A stretch of 12,510 bases of DNA from Cyclostephanos tholiformis (GCA_036939975.1 JALLPB010000567.1:2529-15038); one strand, 5' to 3'; positions 1 to 9,763 are shown, numbered from the stretch's first letter. Notes: generated from the sequence alone by a model not told the origin. Translations and numbers: made by a program.

Positions 1-462
1 ACCCCCCCCTCATCCCCCTCCCTTGACGACGACGACAACGACACGACCTCCCCTCCCGCAATCATCGTCGTTGCTCCCCCGCCCCCCTCTCTCCCAACGT
101 TGTCGCCAACCGGCTCGACGATAACGACAACCAACGACATTTCTCCCCCCTCATCCTCTTCCTTCCACGACAAGGACGACACAACCACCCCTCCCGCAAT
201 CGTCAACGTTTCCCTCCCCTACCCCCCGCTCTTCCCCACATCGTCTCCCACGCGGCATGACGACCGCGGCGACGACAACGCCTCCCATCTCCCCCCCACT
301 CCGCTCGTGCAGGCTAGGTGGTCGATGACGACGACGACGATGATAACGCCTCCGGCGCCGGCGCCGAGGGGTGAGGATGGTCAACGGGGCCGTAATGGAG
401 CGACTGCGCGAAGGGCGTCGACTCCGGATGATAGGTGGCGGCGGGGGAGGGCGGCGAGTTAA
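1..462 (+). CDS. possible 3' end of a Pro/Ser/Thr/Asp-rich repetitive protein (partial, uncertain)
   Basis: Frame 1 stays open from the first base of the window to a TAA at 460-462, so this could be the last exon or 3' end of a gene that begins outside the window. The translation is low complexity. It is rich in Pro, Ser, Thr and Asp up to about residue 100, then Arg/Gly-rich. Two protein repeats of about 47 residues are visible: residues 2-45 (PPSSPSLDDDDNDTTSPPAI...) and 49-92 (PPSSSSFHDKDDTTTPPAI...), which are two DNA copies offset by 141 bases, with a degenerate third start near base 255. An offset that is a multiple of three fits coding DNA. However, the DNA is C-rich with few stops in any frame and no domain is recognisable, so noncoding repetitive DNA is equally possible. 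Confidence 0.3.
   Translation, partial: TPPSSPSLDDDDNDTTSPPAIIVVAPPPPSLPTLSPTGSTITTTNDISPPSSSSFHDKDDTTTPPAIVNVSLPYPPLFPTSSPTRHDDRGDDNASHLPPTPLVQARWSMTTTTMITPPAPAPRGEDGQRGRNGATARRASTPDDRWRRGRAAS
10..247. repeat. imperfect tandem repeat, 141-base period
   Basis: The motif beginning TCATCC at base 10 recurs at base 151. In each copy it is followed by a C/T-rich tract, a GAC-rich block, the shared block CCTCCCGCAATC and then an AACGTT-like or TCGTTG block. The copies differ by many substitutions but keep the reading frame of the possible partial CDS at 1-462. Confidence 0.55.
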
Positions 463-981
463 GCGGCGGTGGGAGCGGCGGCGCTATTACTTTTTGTTGT
501 GCGGGCTTCCTCGCCAAAACTTTTTCTATCCAACACGAAGTGTGTACCTAGCTGGGAACTCGTACTAAAGTTTAGGCAATTTTTTTTGCCCAAACCCTTA
601 ATCCCCGCATGTAATAAAAATCACCGCGAGAGCGCTCTAGCTTTAAGGTGCATAGTTCAAGTACATATTTGGGAATAGGCAAAAAATTCTGCCTAATCTG
701 CCCGTAGGAACTCGTAAAATTGCCTATACCCCGAAGATGTTACATTTAATTTGTGTGGTGGGAAAGGTATGATTTTGTGATTTTGATTTTGCCTATGGAC
801 GACAAGGCATATCTTCAATGCGTTTGGCACATCACAGCGTTTGATTTTTGGTTGACCTTTTTTTTTGCAATTCGACGACCAACCATTATTTTTTCCCCCC
901 CTTCCTGCCGCCGTCCCGAATCTACCTAATCCCCTACTCGCCCTTTCCGTTCCTTTCACCCCTCGTGCAAAGTGAAGTGAA
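463..981 (+). promoter_or_regulatory. upstream region of the ABCC transporter with TAGGCA/TGCCTA motif cluster
   Basis: This 519-base interval has no supported gene. It holds five copies of a six-base motif in both orientations: TAGGCA at 573-578 and 676-681, and its complement TGCCTA at 690-695, 721-726 and 790-795. The second and third copies form an inverted repeat with an 8-base spacer. The string GGAACTCGTA occurs at 555-564 and again at 707-716, each time a short distance before one of these motifs. T-runs lie near 581-587 and 860-867. No clear TATA box is seen. Use as a promoter is inferred from position only. Confidence 0.45.
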
Positions 982-3900
982 ATGAAACTCTTTGGAAAGC
1001 GGAAAAAACCAATCGACCCCGCCGCAGTTGACGCAGACGCGGACGCGGCGGCGAATGTAGAACCAATGGTATGGGGACGCGATCCTGAGATGAGTGCCAA
1101 CTTTTTCAGCGGTCTCGTCTTCCTATGGATCCAGCCTATGTTTTCTCGTGCCTCAAACCTTAGCAAAAGGGGTCTATTCCTAGAGAAGAAAGACCTCGCC
1201 CCCCTGGCTGAAATGGACAAGACTGAAAATGTGGAACGAATATTTCAGGATGCGTATCGTAACTATGTTCCAACCAACAAGAACCCTATCAAGGACGATG
1301 GTCGTGAGGAAAGTCCGAAGGAATTGGAACGTCGTCTTATTCATGGGCTGATTGCTACATGTAAGCGTCGAATCATCGAAGGGGGATTCTTCCGTCTAAT
1401 CAACTCTTTGCTTCAATTTTCATTTCCGATTCTACTGAATCTCATCTTGTCCTACTATCAAGACATTCAAAACGGCGTCATAACCAAAGAAGACCCCACC
1501 ATTATTTATTACAAAGGATACTGGCTATCTATTTTACTTATGCTCTTTGTTGCAGCGAAAGCCCTGATAGAAAGTGCTTACTTCCATAAGATGAATCGTT
1601 GTTCCTGGAGAATTAAGACGGCAATATCTTCGTCCGTGTATCGGAAATCCCTCAGGCTATCATCCTCGGCGCAAAGGCAGACAACTGTTGGCGAGATCGT
1701 GAATTTAATGCAGGTAGATGCTTCTAAGATTGAACTCTTTGTAACCTCTGTGCATACACTGTGGGATGGAATTTTCCAGATTGCGGGTTATATGACTATC
1801 CTAGGCTTCCTCCTCGGCTGGACATGCCTTATTGGTCTGATTTTGATCATTTTTTGTATTCCTATCATGGGAATAATTACGGGCAGAATGCTCGGCCTGA
1901 ATCGATCGATGGTTAAAGATACAGATGAGCGCGTCAAAACTTCCAATGAAGCGCTCCAAGGGATATTGTGTGTTAAGATGTACTCTTGGGAAGGACCATT
2001 GTCCAAGCAAATTGACAAATTCCGCCAGGAGGAGCTCAAGACTCTTAGAAAAATCGCTTATCTACGAGCATTCACTCGTGCCTACATGTCGGCACTCCCG
2101 ACCTTTGCCGCGGCATCCACTTTTTTGGTGTATGTCTATGGCACTGAACGCAGCGTCTCAGCATCGATTCTTTTTTCTTCAATTGTCGCGTTTGATATGT
2201 TGCGCTTCCCCCTCATGTTTTACCCGATGGCCCTCGCGCAGTACGCGCAATGCAAGGTGAGACTGAGACGGAAGTTCGAGTAAACCATCTACTTTGATTT
2301 GCAGTGCCCATTCATTCATTTCTGTTTCTGCCTGTCCCATGTTGACGCAGGTCAGCCTGAGGCGCATTGCATCCTTCTTGGGCTATAGTGAGGTGAATAA
2401 GACAGGTTATACCCGAAATATTGATGCTGATGGGGAGGTCATTATCGAAAACGCAGCATTATATTGGTACGATCCTAACAAACCTATGCCCCGTTCAGTA
2501 TTAAATGCCGTGTCGCCGGTGGGGGTTTCGAATAAATCATTTATGTCAAAATCACGTAGTTCGTCGAAGAATATATCTGAGGACGAAGAAGAGATGGTGT
2601 ATCCAGAATCAGTCCTTCAAAATGTTAATATTCATGTCCGAAATGGAGAGCTTTGTGCCATCGTTGGACCTGTTGGATCAGGGAAAAGCACAATTTGTTC
2701 GGCGATCCTGAACGAATGGTAAGATAGCGTTTCCTGAAATCTTTACTGTTTGGCATTGCGTCATTCTCAAACCACATCGCTCACAACTGTCCATTGACGT
2801 GTCACATCATCTGGCTGGGCTCATTAAGTATCCTTGGTGAAAAATCCCGCATAAGTCTTAATGGTAAGGTTGCATACGTATCCCAGACAGCTTGGATCTT
2901 AAACAGATCCGTGAAAGAAAACATATTATTTGGGTTACCCTACATTGAAAGTCGTTACAACAGGGTAATTGACGCCTGCTGCTTAAGACACGACCTGGCA
3001 TTATTGGAGGGGGGGGACTTGACTGAGATCGGCGAGAGAGGCATCAATTTATCCGGAGGTGAGTTTATCTAACCCACTTGCTAAATATCTCAGGTATGAG
3101 TTGAAAGCTAACAATCCAGCTGCAATGTAGGACAAAAGCAGCGTGTATCGTTAGCAAGGGCTGCTTACGCCGATGCTGATGTCTTTATCTTCGATGATCC
3201 TCTCAGTGCGCTAGACCCGGAAGTAGCTGAAAAAGTCTTCGACGAATGTATCATTGGTATTTTGAAAGGAAAGACCAGAGTTTTGATAACGAATCAACTT
3301 CAGTGTTTAGCTAGATGCGACTCTATCATTGCTTTGGGGAATAGCGGTAGAGTGCTCGAGCAGGGCACCTTTGATGACCTGAATGAGAGCAACGGGGAAG
3401 TCAGGCGTCTTTTGAAAGGGGTTGCTTCGTCGAAGCGAAACTTAAAGGAAGAGCAGTCATCCGACGTAGCTGCCGTTCAAAGCCATGCGAAAGAAAGAAA
3501 ACTGATTTCAAATGAAGAGAGACAAACTGGTACCGTGAAGTTGGGCGTTTATCTTAAATATATCGAGGCCGGTGGAGGGTGGGTGAGTTGTCGAATGTGA
3601 AGCCACAATTTTCATGCCTTTTATCTGTCGTTTGGCTTACCATATTCTGCCTTGAAATACTCTCTTGGTAAATGCAGCGAGTTATGTCTGCCATTTTATT
3701 CTTTTACATTTTGTCAACTGGCTCCAGTGTTGGGGCATCTGTGTGGGTCTCTATTTGGACAGCTGATTCGAGGTATCAACATCACACTGAGTGAGTAACT
3801 GGTACATTCCCCTCCTTTTTATCTATGCCATTTTCTATTCTCATTGATATCCGTGACACGCAGGACATTCTACATTGTCGGGTATGCTATAGCAGCTATC

Positions 3901-5967
3901 CTCATTGGCTTAACGGCCTATGTGCGATCGTATGCGTTGGGTGCGTACCTTCCAGCTGACATGATTTTGGAAACCGTAATCCTGCTTACCGCCTGCCCTC
4001 TCTTTATTTTTCCCAGCTTCATTTGGTACAAGGTCTTCATTGCATCTGCACGGAAGTCTTCTTCGATCTGTACTTCGAGCTCCCATGTTCTTCTTTGACA
4101 CTACACCCACCGGTCGCATCCTTTCTCGCTTCAGTAGGGATATTTACACCGTCGATAGCGAAATTGCTGATGCTGTGGATATCTTTGTCTTCATCGTTTT
4201 CCAGCTAACTGTGGTTATGCTGACTATCGTCTTGATAACTCCGTTTTGTAAGTTTTTGTTCATTTGCTTTGCTCTTTGATAAGTGATTCCTTGATCCATC
4301 CCTTCTAACCCCAATCAAAATTGAAACAGTTGCCGTTTCGCTACCGTTCCTTGGTGTGCTTTACATATTTGCAATGAACTATTTTCGTCAAGTGTCCCGA
4401 GAAGTTAAGAGACTAGAAAGCATTGCTAGGTGAGAATGAACTTTGTATAAATGAAGCGTTCGTCGCTCGTTTTCAAAACAAACTAACGTTATAATCTCGT
4501 CGGTCATCTCTTCGCTACCTAGGTCTCCCGTCTATTCGCTATTTTCTGAGACGCTTGGAGGTCTGCCAACAATCCGTGCATTTGGTAAAAGCAGCGAATT
4601 TAATTCGAATTTTGATGCCTTATTAGATTCCAATACGCAAACCGTTTATTGCAACAAAGTGGCCGACAGATGGCTTGCTTGTAGGTTAGAAGGAATTGCA
4701 GCTGCTGTTGTTGGCCTCGCCGCTGTCTTTGCTACCCAAGTTGTCGTCAATAATGGCGTCACGGTCGGAGATACCAGCTCTTATGCCTCGTTGGCTGGAA
4801 TATCACTTTCCTTCGCTGTAACTGCTACTGGAATGATGCAGGTGATTAAATTTTTGATACATTTTTTTCTCGCAAATTGAATTATTTCTAAATCATTTGC
4901 AGTTTGTTGTAAGGTCGTTTGCCTCGGTGGAAGCGGCCATGAGCTCCGTCGAGCGCGTTGTACACTACGCTGAGAATATCCCACAAGAATCTGCAATGAC
5001 TTCAGACGAACTCGAAGATAAAATATCTCCAAAAACTTTTGCCCTGCATGGCGCTCTCCACACTAAAAAGGAATGGCCTGAGAATGGTGCGATTACTCTG
5101 ACTAACTTGGAGATGCGATACAGACCTGAGACTCCTCTAGTTCTCAAAGGTCTTAATGTGTCGATTGGCGCCGGTGAGCGTATTGGTGTTGTTGGGAGAA
5201 CCGGCTCTGGCAAAAGTAGCTTGCTATTAGTCTTGATGCGACTTGTCGAGCCCTATGTATCAGAAGATTTACGAGGAGAAAAGTATGAGCCACCAATTGT
5301 AATCGACGGTGTAGATGTGATGCGAATCGGGTAAGTTTGTCAAGAATGATTACACACTCATCACCACACCCAATTACTTGGAATTCGCTTTTGGTTCTTT
5401 TCTCCAACTGTCTTCTCTCTATGCTCTCTCTCACGCATAAAAACCAGCTTGTATGACTTGAGATCAAAATTGGGCATAATTCCCCAATCACCAGTCCTTT
5501 TCTCTGGGACTATTCGGTCAAACTTGGATCCGTTTTCTTTTTACTCAGACGAGGTGATTTACGATGCCTTGGATAAGTGCAGGATGAGAGATGCGGTAGA
5601 TAAGATGACAGACGGTCTTCACTCAAAGGTTGCTGAATATGGTGAGAACTTATCGCAGGGTCAGAGACAATTGCTATGCTTAGGGCGCGCACTATTACGC
5701 AACTGTAGAATTCTTTTGCTAGATGAGGCAACCTCAAGTGTGGATTATGAGACTGATCAGGCTATACAAACAACCATCCGCGAGGCATTCAAATCTTGCA
5801 CCATTATCACCATCGCACACCGAGTGAATACAATTCTCGACTCGGACAAAATATTAGTCATGGACAATGGCACTGTAGGAGAATTCGATTCTCCGCAGAC
5901 GCTTCTTGCAGACAAAGAGTCATTGTTCAGTGCGATTGTTGGCCATTCCGGGAGTTGTGATGATTAG
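982..5967 (+). CDS. ABC transporter, subfamily C (MRP-type full transporter), 11 exons
   Basis: Predicted exons, all joined by GT-AG introns with consistent phase: 982-2256, 2351-2718, 2829-3058, 3131-3582, 3678-3790, 3864-3940, 4017-4247, 4330-4429, 4523-4841, 4903-5330, 5448-5967. They give 1370 residues. The ATG at 982 follows an in-frame TGA at 973-975. Domain order is short N-terminus (no TMD0), TMD1 (about 135-420), NBD1, TMD2 (about 776-1060), NBD2. NBD1 has Walker A G531-S538 (GPVGSGKS), signature LSGGQ at 622-626 and Walker B FIFDDP with Asp647 in place of Glu; its H-loop position is Asn679. NBD2 is canonical: Walker A 1153-1160 (GRTGSGKS), signature LSQGQ 1266-1270, Walker B LLLDE with Glu1291, and His1322. 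Such pumps use ATP to move conjugates, metal-thiol complexes or organic anions across the plasma or vacuolar membrane; the substrate cannot be read here. A Ser-rich and acidic insert lies at about 476-510. The least certain junction is exon 2/3 (codon TG|T, acceptor at 2828). Confidence 0.93.
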
Positions 5968-6331
5968 TTTATTGTACTAATTTAGGGCTCTAAGAAAACA
6001 CAGATAAAATGGTTTATAGAAATTCTATTGCCCATTCTTCCACCCAAGGCATTATTTTTATGCTTCATATTCGGATTGAACGAACACAGTTGAGATTGAC
6101 ACAAGCTTTCCGGAAATCCCTAATATCAAAGTCTATTAATTGGTTCGTTGGAGTTTATAGTGTTGCTCTCCTCCGTGGCCGTGGAAACGGGCATTTATAT
6201 CTGATCAGTAGAATTGTCTGATCGAAATTCAAGGATGAGAGGCAAACCATATTTTGCTTTTGTACCCCCCCCCGAATAAATCTGGGTTTTACAATATATT
6301 CTTCCCTGCTGGGCGAAACGACTATGGCATC
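5968..6331. other. 3' intergenic region between convergent genes
   Basis: These 364 bases separate the stop codons of the ABCC transporter (+) and the WSC-lectin gene (-), so both 3' untranslated regions and polyadenylation sites must fall here. A run of nine C lies at 6265-6273, just before AATAAA at 6275-6280 on the + strand. A 70-codon open frame at 6009-6221 shows no recognisable features and is not called. Confidence 0.5.
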
Positions 6332-7935
6332 TTAGTAAATATTCCAATAGGACGTATCCGTTGCACGAGTCTTGTCGCATTTCTCCGGATACACTACCTC
6401 TGCCCGCTTAGGGTGGTGATGCTGACTAAGGCATCGATCTGCGTTATCCTGCGATCGCAGCTCGAATTTTTCATCCTTACGTACCTCGAGGAAGTTTTGA
6501 CTGCTTGACCCACGATCGCAGTCGCGCAGCTTCACCGGTGAATCCCGACCATTGTAACCTGTCACGGTTATGCAAAGCGCGGGATTGGACGCCGGCCGTA
6601 GGGTCTTAGCGATGGCGATGAACTTCTGTCGAGCGGAAGTGCTCGTGCAATCGTCGATTTGTATGACGGAGCCAGACCGACAATCGCCACGGCATTCCAT
6701 GCACCAGAACTTCTCCTCGGGAGAACCCTGCCAGTTGTAGCCCCGTTCCCAGTGAAGACGAATGCGGAATCCGCCCATTGGTTTAGTCGTCGATGCCTGG
6801 TTCACTACAGCCGGAACCTGATTGTTCTTATTGACGTTTGATTGAATTGGAACGAGATCGGTCAGGTGGGCATGCAACGGCTGTTCTTGTCGTGATGACG
6901 ATTGGGACTGCATCATTGGCAGGACGACGGGAATGTACGGCAACTTGGCCCGAGAATCCGGATGGTCGGCGTCCTGATCATGGTCATGTCATCGTTCGCG
7001 AATGATTTAATGGTAAAATATGGCGTGGAGTAATGACGGCGACAAAAGGGGGTATATATCGTAGGTCGTTCATGATTAACAAAACACGAAAAAAACGAAT
7101 GACGATAAGGAGCGATAATATACAATACCACCCCCCTCACCTCCCAAACGCACATTTTCCCCTCGCCCACATTCGTACCGCAACAATCGCAGCCGTCGTC
7201 CATCCCGTGTCGCGTGATATCATCGATCGCGTTGCCGCAGAAGCACTGCCCAATGTATTCCCTCCCGAAGTACCGAAAGCCACGCTTGGTGCATTCCCTT
7301 TCGCAATCGAGCGCGCCATGTTCGAATCTACTCGGCATACCCCCGTACAGCTCGTAGGGGAAGGCGCGATCGTCCTTCTTGTCGGAGTAACATCCAAGGT
7401 AGGGCGAGTGATGCGTGCCGGGGGTGGGACCGCAGCCCGGGGCGGTGACGGCACCCCCAACCTCGTAGGACGACGTCGCTCGACGACCCAGCCGCTGCTG
7501 TTTCAACAACTCCCCTCTCATCAGCCGTATTGGAGACGGATAGAAGATATTGTTGTTATTGTCGATGAGATCACCGTCGCCATTGTCATCGTTCCCGTCG
7601 GCGCTCCCGATCAGTCGTCGTCGGCGTCGTAAAGAATCGCCATTCGCGCGACGATCGCGCAACGACGACGAGGATAACGACGAGGAGGAGAATGACGTCG
7701 ACGTTGACGAGGATGAGGTTGACGTCGACGGAATGACCTCCTCAAGGGCTAACGACGCGGGAACCTCGTTCGACTCGACCTCGTCGTCGTCGTCCTCGAC
7801 CTCGATCCCAGAGGAAACTCCATACTCCCGTCGTCGTCGTCGTCCTCCTCCTCCTCCTCCATCGGTTGAGGCGACACGGCGACTATTCTCCCCCAGAAGC
7901 AACAGCAGGGCGACGTCGCGGAGATGCCGCGTCAT
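6332..7935 (-). CDS. WSC-domain plus ricin-B-like beta-trefoil lectin protein, two exons
   Basis: Exon 1 is 7935-7141 (265 codons) and exon 2 most likely 6973-6332, giving 478 residues. The ATG at 7935 follows an in-frame TAA at 7959-7957. Donor GTGAGG begins at 7140; the intron is about 167 bases. Residues 7-15 (DVALLLLLG) form a short, weak signal-peptide-like core. Residues 25-125 are low complexity with Gly, Arg, acidic and Ser runs. The WSC domain spans about 178-265: it opens with YLGCYSD, has the C211/C215 pair, then YFGREYIGQCFCGN (222-235) and a closing Cys cluster up to CVWE. After a Gln/Ser/Asn-rich linker, a beta-trefoil lectin domain (about 334-478) shows FRIRLHWERGYNW, KFWCMEC and QIDDC, then two later repeats ending in YWNIY. 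WSC and trefoil domains both bind carbohydrate, so a secreted or wall-associated role is inferred. There is no ricin-type catalytic domain, so nothing suggests a toxin. It is convergent with the transporter and divergent from TIM21. Confidence 0.82.
7771..7860. repeat. trinucleotide tracts (TCG, CGT, CCT) inside the WSC-lectin gene
   Basis: On the + strand there are TCG runs around 7775-7800, CGT units at about 7829-7843 and CCT units at about 7843-7860. Read on the - strand in the coding frame they encode the runs DDDDE (about residues 48-52), RRRRR (32-36) and GGGGGG (26-31). The tracts explain the low-complexity N-terminal half of this protein and the long antisense open frames opposite it. 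Confidence 0.7.
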
Positions 7936-8217
7936 TCCTCTCTGTTTTGATTTCTGTTATTATATTCGATTCACCAATGCATGTCGTGTTGTGACGGTCA
8001 TCATCTATTCTCAGTTCAGAAAAATAATATTGAATAAAATTTTGATGAACGACGACCTCGACGACAGAAATCAGAAATCAGGCTGCTCTGCTGGAGGAGA
8101 AGAGGGCTGTACTGGACCGCAGCTGCGCGCCATCAATTCGCGAGAAACAAGGCTCGCTTCTCCCACACACAGAAAACATCCTGCAGCAGCACGGACAGAC
8201 CGCAACCTCCCAAAAGG
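7936..8217. promoter_or_regulatory. divergent intergenic region shared by WSC-lectin and TIM21 genes
   Basis: These 282 bases separate the two divergent start codons and must contain both 5' untranslated regions and promoters. An AT-rich core sits at about 8018-8045 and the part next to TIM21 is more GC-rich. I see no convincing TATA box or known transcription factor site. An open frame crossing this interval (part of 7550-8221, +) is antisense to the lectin gene and shows no domain. Confidence 0.45.
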
Positions 8218-9207
8218 ATGACCTTTTTTTTTGGAAGTGCCTCGAGCCTCGAGAGGATGATCCGATCCACTTTAATTCGACCGCCCGCGGTCGCGACGAC
8301 AACGATGGGTCCTACCGCAAGACGCGCACCAGCTTTGTCGAGCGGCCACGTCTTTCGCTTCCTCTCGCTCGGGGTGGTGCGCAGATCATCGCCGTCGACA
8401 ACATCCGGCAGTGCACTCAGGGCGGGCTGGTCTTCGCCTTACAAGAATTATCACTTCCATTGTCCACAACGGCGCATGGCTTCGCTGCTTCGACCCGCGT
8501 CGTCGTCATCGTCTTCATCCATAAGGAGCAGCAGCAGCGGCAGCAGCGGTGGCGCTGGCGGCGACAAAAGCAACGGCCATTCATCCACGTCCGCGGACGC
8601 CGAACAGCAGCCACAGCCCCCCACGTCGCAGGAAATCGTACTTACGCCCGGGGAGAAAGTAGTTGTCGGGACTCGTCTGTTCTTCTGGTCCGCGGCGCTC
8701 GCCTTCGCCTCCGTTTGCGGGTACTACATTGTCAGGGAATTGATGCCCACCAAAATGAGCCCGAACGCTGTCTTCGACGGGGCCACGGCGATCGTTCGTA
8801 ACAACGAGGAGGTACGGCGTCGATTCGGCGATAGCATTAAGACCTACGGCAGGGATCACGGCGGCCATCGCGAGGGACGCAGGAACTTCGTCGAGCACAC
8901 CGAGTACGTCGACGCGGAAACAGACGGATCCAAGAGGACGAGGGTGAGATTCAACCTCGAGGGACAGTACGGTTCGGCATTCGTTTTCGCGGAAGTTGCC
9001 AGCTCCATGCCGTCGGGGGAATTCGTGTACGTCCTGGTGCAGGACAAGAGGAACGGCGCCACTATCACCGTGGTGGACAATCGCAGCATGCTCCTGGCGA
9101 AAAAGATGGCGGGGGGGAGCGACGAGGGCCGGGATGTTTTCGCCAGGTTGTTGGGCACCGGGGGAGGGGGCGGAAGCGGGGGTGGTAGTGGCATCGGGGG
9201 GAAATGA
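8218..9207 (+). CDS. TIM21: TIM21 homologue, mitochondrial inner-membrane import subunit
   Basis: This single-exon frame encodes 329 residues. TIM21 is a TIM23-complex subunit in the inner mitochondrial membrane whose C-terminal domain faces the intermembrane space and contacts the TOM complex. Here residues 1-90 are rich in Arg and Ser with almost no acidic residues, as in a mitochondrial presequence. A Ser/Gly/Gln-rich low-complexity linker covers about 93-137. One membrane span lies at about 148-172 (VVVGTRLFFWSAALAFASVC...), followed by the family pattern: SPNAVFDGA (181-189), an R/V-rich helix, GDSIKTYG (204-211), GRRNFVEH (220-227), YVDAETDGSKRTRVRFNLEG (230-249) and TITVVDNR (282-289). 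A Gly-rich tail (314-329) is unusual. The ATG at 8257 (Met14, MIRSTLIRPP) may be the true start, since it gives a cleaner presequence and avoids the T9 run at 8224-8232. Confidence 0.85.
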   Translation: MTFFFGSASSLERMIRSTLIRPPAVATTTMGPTARRAPALSSGHVFRFLSLGVVRRSSPSTTSGSALRAGWSSPYKNYHFHCPQRRMASLLRPASSSSSSSIRSSSSGSSGGAGGDKSNGHSSTSADAEQQPQPPTSQEIVLTPGEKVVVGTRLFFWSAALAFASVCGYYIVRELMPTKMSPNAVFDGATAIVRNNEEVRRRFGDSIKTYGRDHGGHREGRRNFVEHTEYVDAETDGSKRTRVRFNLEGQYGSAFVFAEVASSMPSGEFVYVLVQDKRNGATITVVDNRSMLLAKKMAGGSDEGRDVFARLLGTGGGGGSGGGSGIGGK

Positions 9208-9763
9208 GTAAACCGACGGATATTAGGGAAGAACGGAGACATGATTGAATTTTGATTCTGCATGCACGCACACAGCAGGCATTCACCCTAAAAAGAATTG
9301 ATCATGATTTGAGTCCTATTGAATATATTTCTCGAATTTTTCATGTTCACAATTGCCTGGTGTGTATTCCCGTTGTTAGGTTAATCTGTCTTTGAAATAC
9401 GTGATACGGCGTTTACTCCCGATATCCTCCCTTTTTACTCTCCTATCCAATCCTTTCACTCTTATTTTGGAAGACACGACTCCTGTGAATACAATAACAG
9501 AAAACAATATTATTTTAATATTTTAGGGCGCTCTCGTATGTTACCTTTTATCTTATTTGCATGGTGCAAATGGAGCCTCACAGTTATTATTTATCTTATC
9601 CTGAATTAGGCAAATTGATTGAGAAGATATTCTATAATATGCTTAGCACGTGACATTGTATGGCTGTGCATTTTAATTAAAAGGCAAACTTTCCATTTGT
9701 ATCTACTGTCTTTGTTGCACCATCACTTCTTTCTTGGACTTTCCATGGCACTCCTGGCACTGT
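9208..9763. other. AT-rich intergenic region downstream of TIM21
   Basis: No supported gene is seen in these 556 bases. They should include the TIM21 3' untranslated region. A perfect 7-bp hairpin with a 3-base loop (ATTTGCA, TGG, TGCAAAT) lies at 9555-9571. A further copy of the TAGGCAA motif found upstream of the transporter lies at 9607-9613. Confidence 0.4.

Noticed and set aside
693..1220. 175-codon open frame on the - strand overlapping exon 1 of the transporter
   Set aside because: It is antisense to a well supported exon, has no recognisable domain and would cross the transporter promoter.
2305..2350. Alternative acceptor TTGCAG at 2299-2304 for transporter intron 1
   Set aside because: It would add 46 bases and break the reading frame. 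The acceptor at 2350 restores the family sequence [10 protein letters not shown].
6009..6221. 70-codon + strand open frame after the transporter stop
   Set aside because: It lies in the 3' region between convergent genes, has no domain, and is of a length expected by chance.
6332..6973. Ricin-like toxin
   Set aside because: Only a beta-trefoil lectin-type domain is present. There is no ribosome-inactivating catalytic domain, and the fusion is to a WSC domain.
7033..8221. Long + strand open frames (7033-7632 and 7550-8221) opposite the WSC-lectin gene
   Set aside because: They arise from GAC/GTC/TCG-type trinucleotide runs and high GC. The - strand frame carries clear WSC cysteines and a proper splice site.
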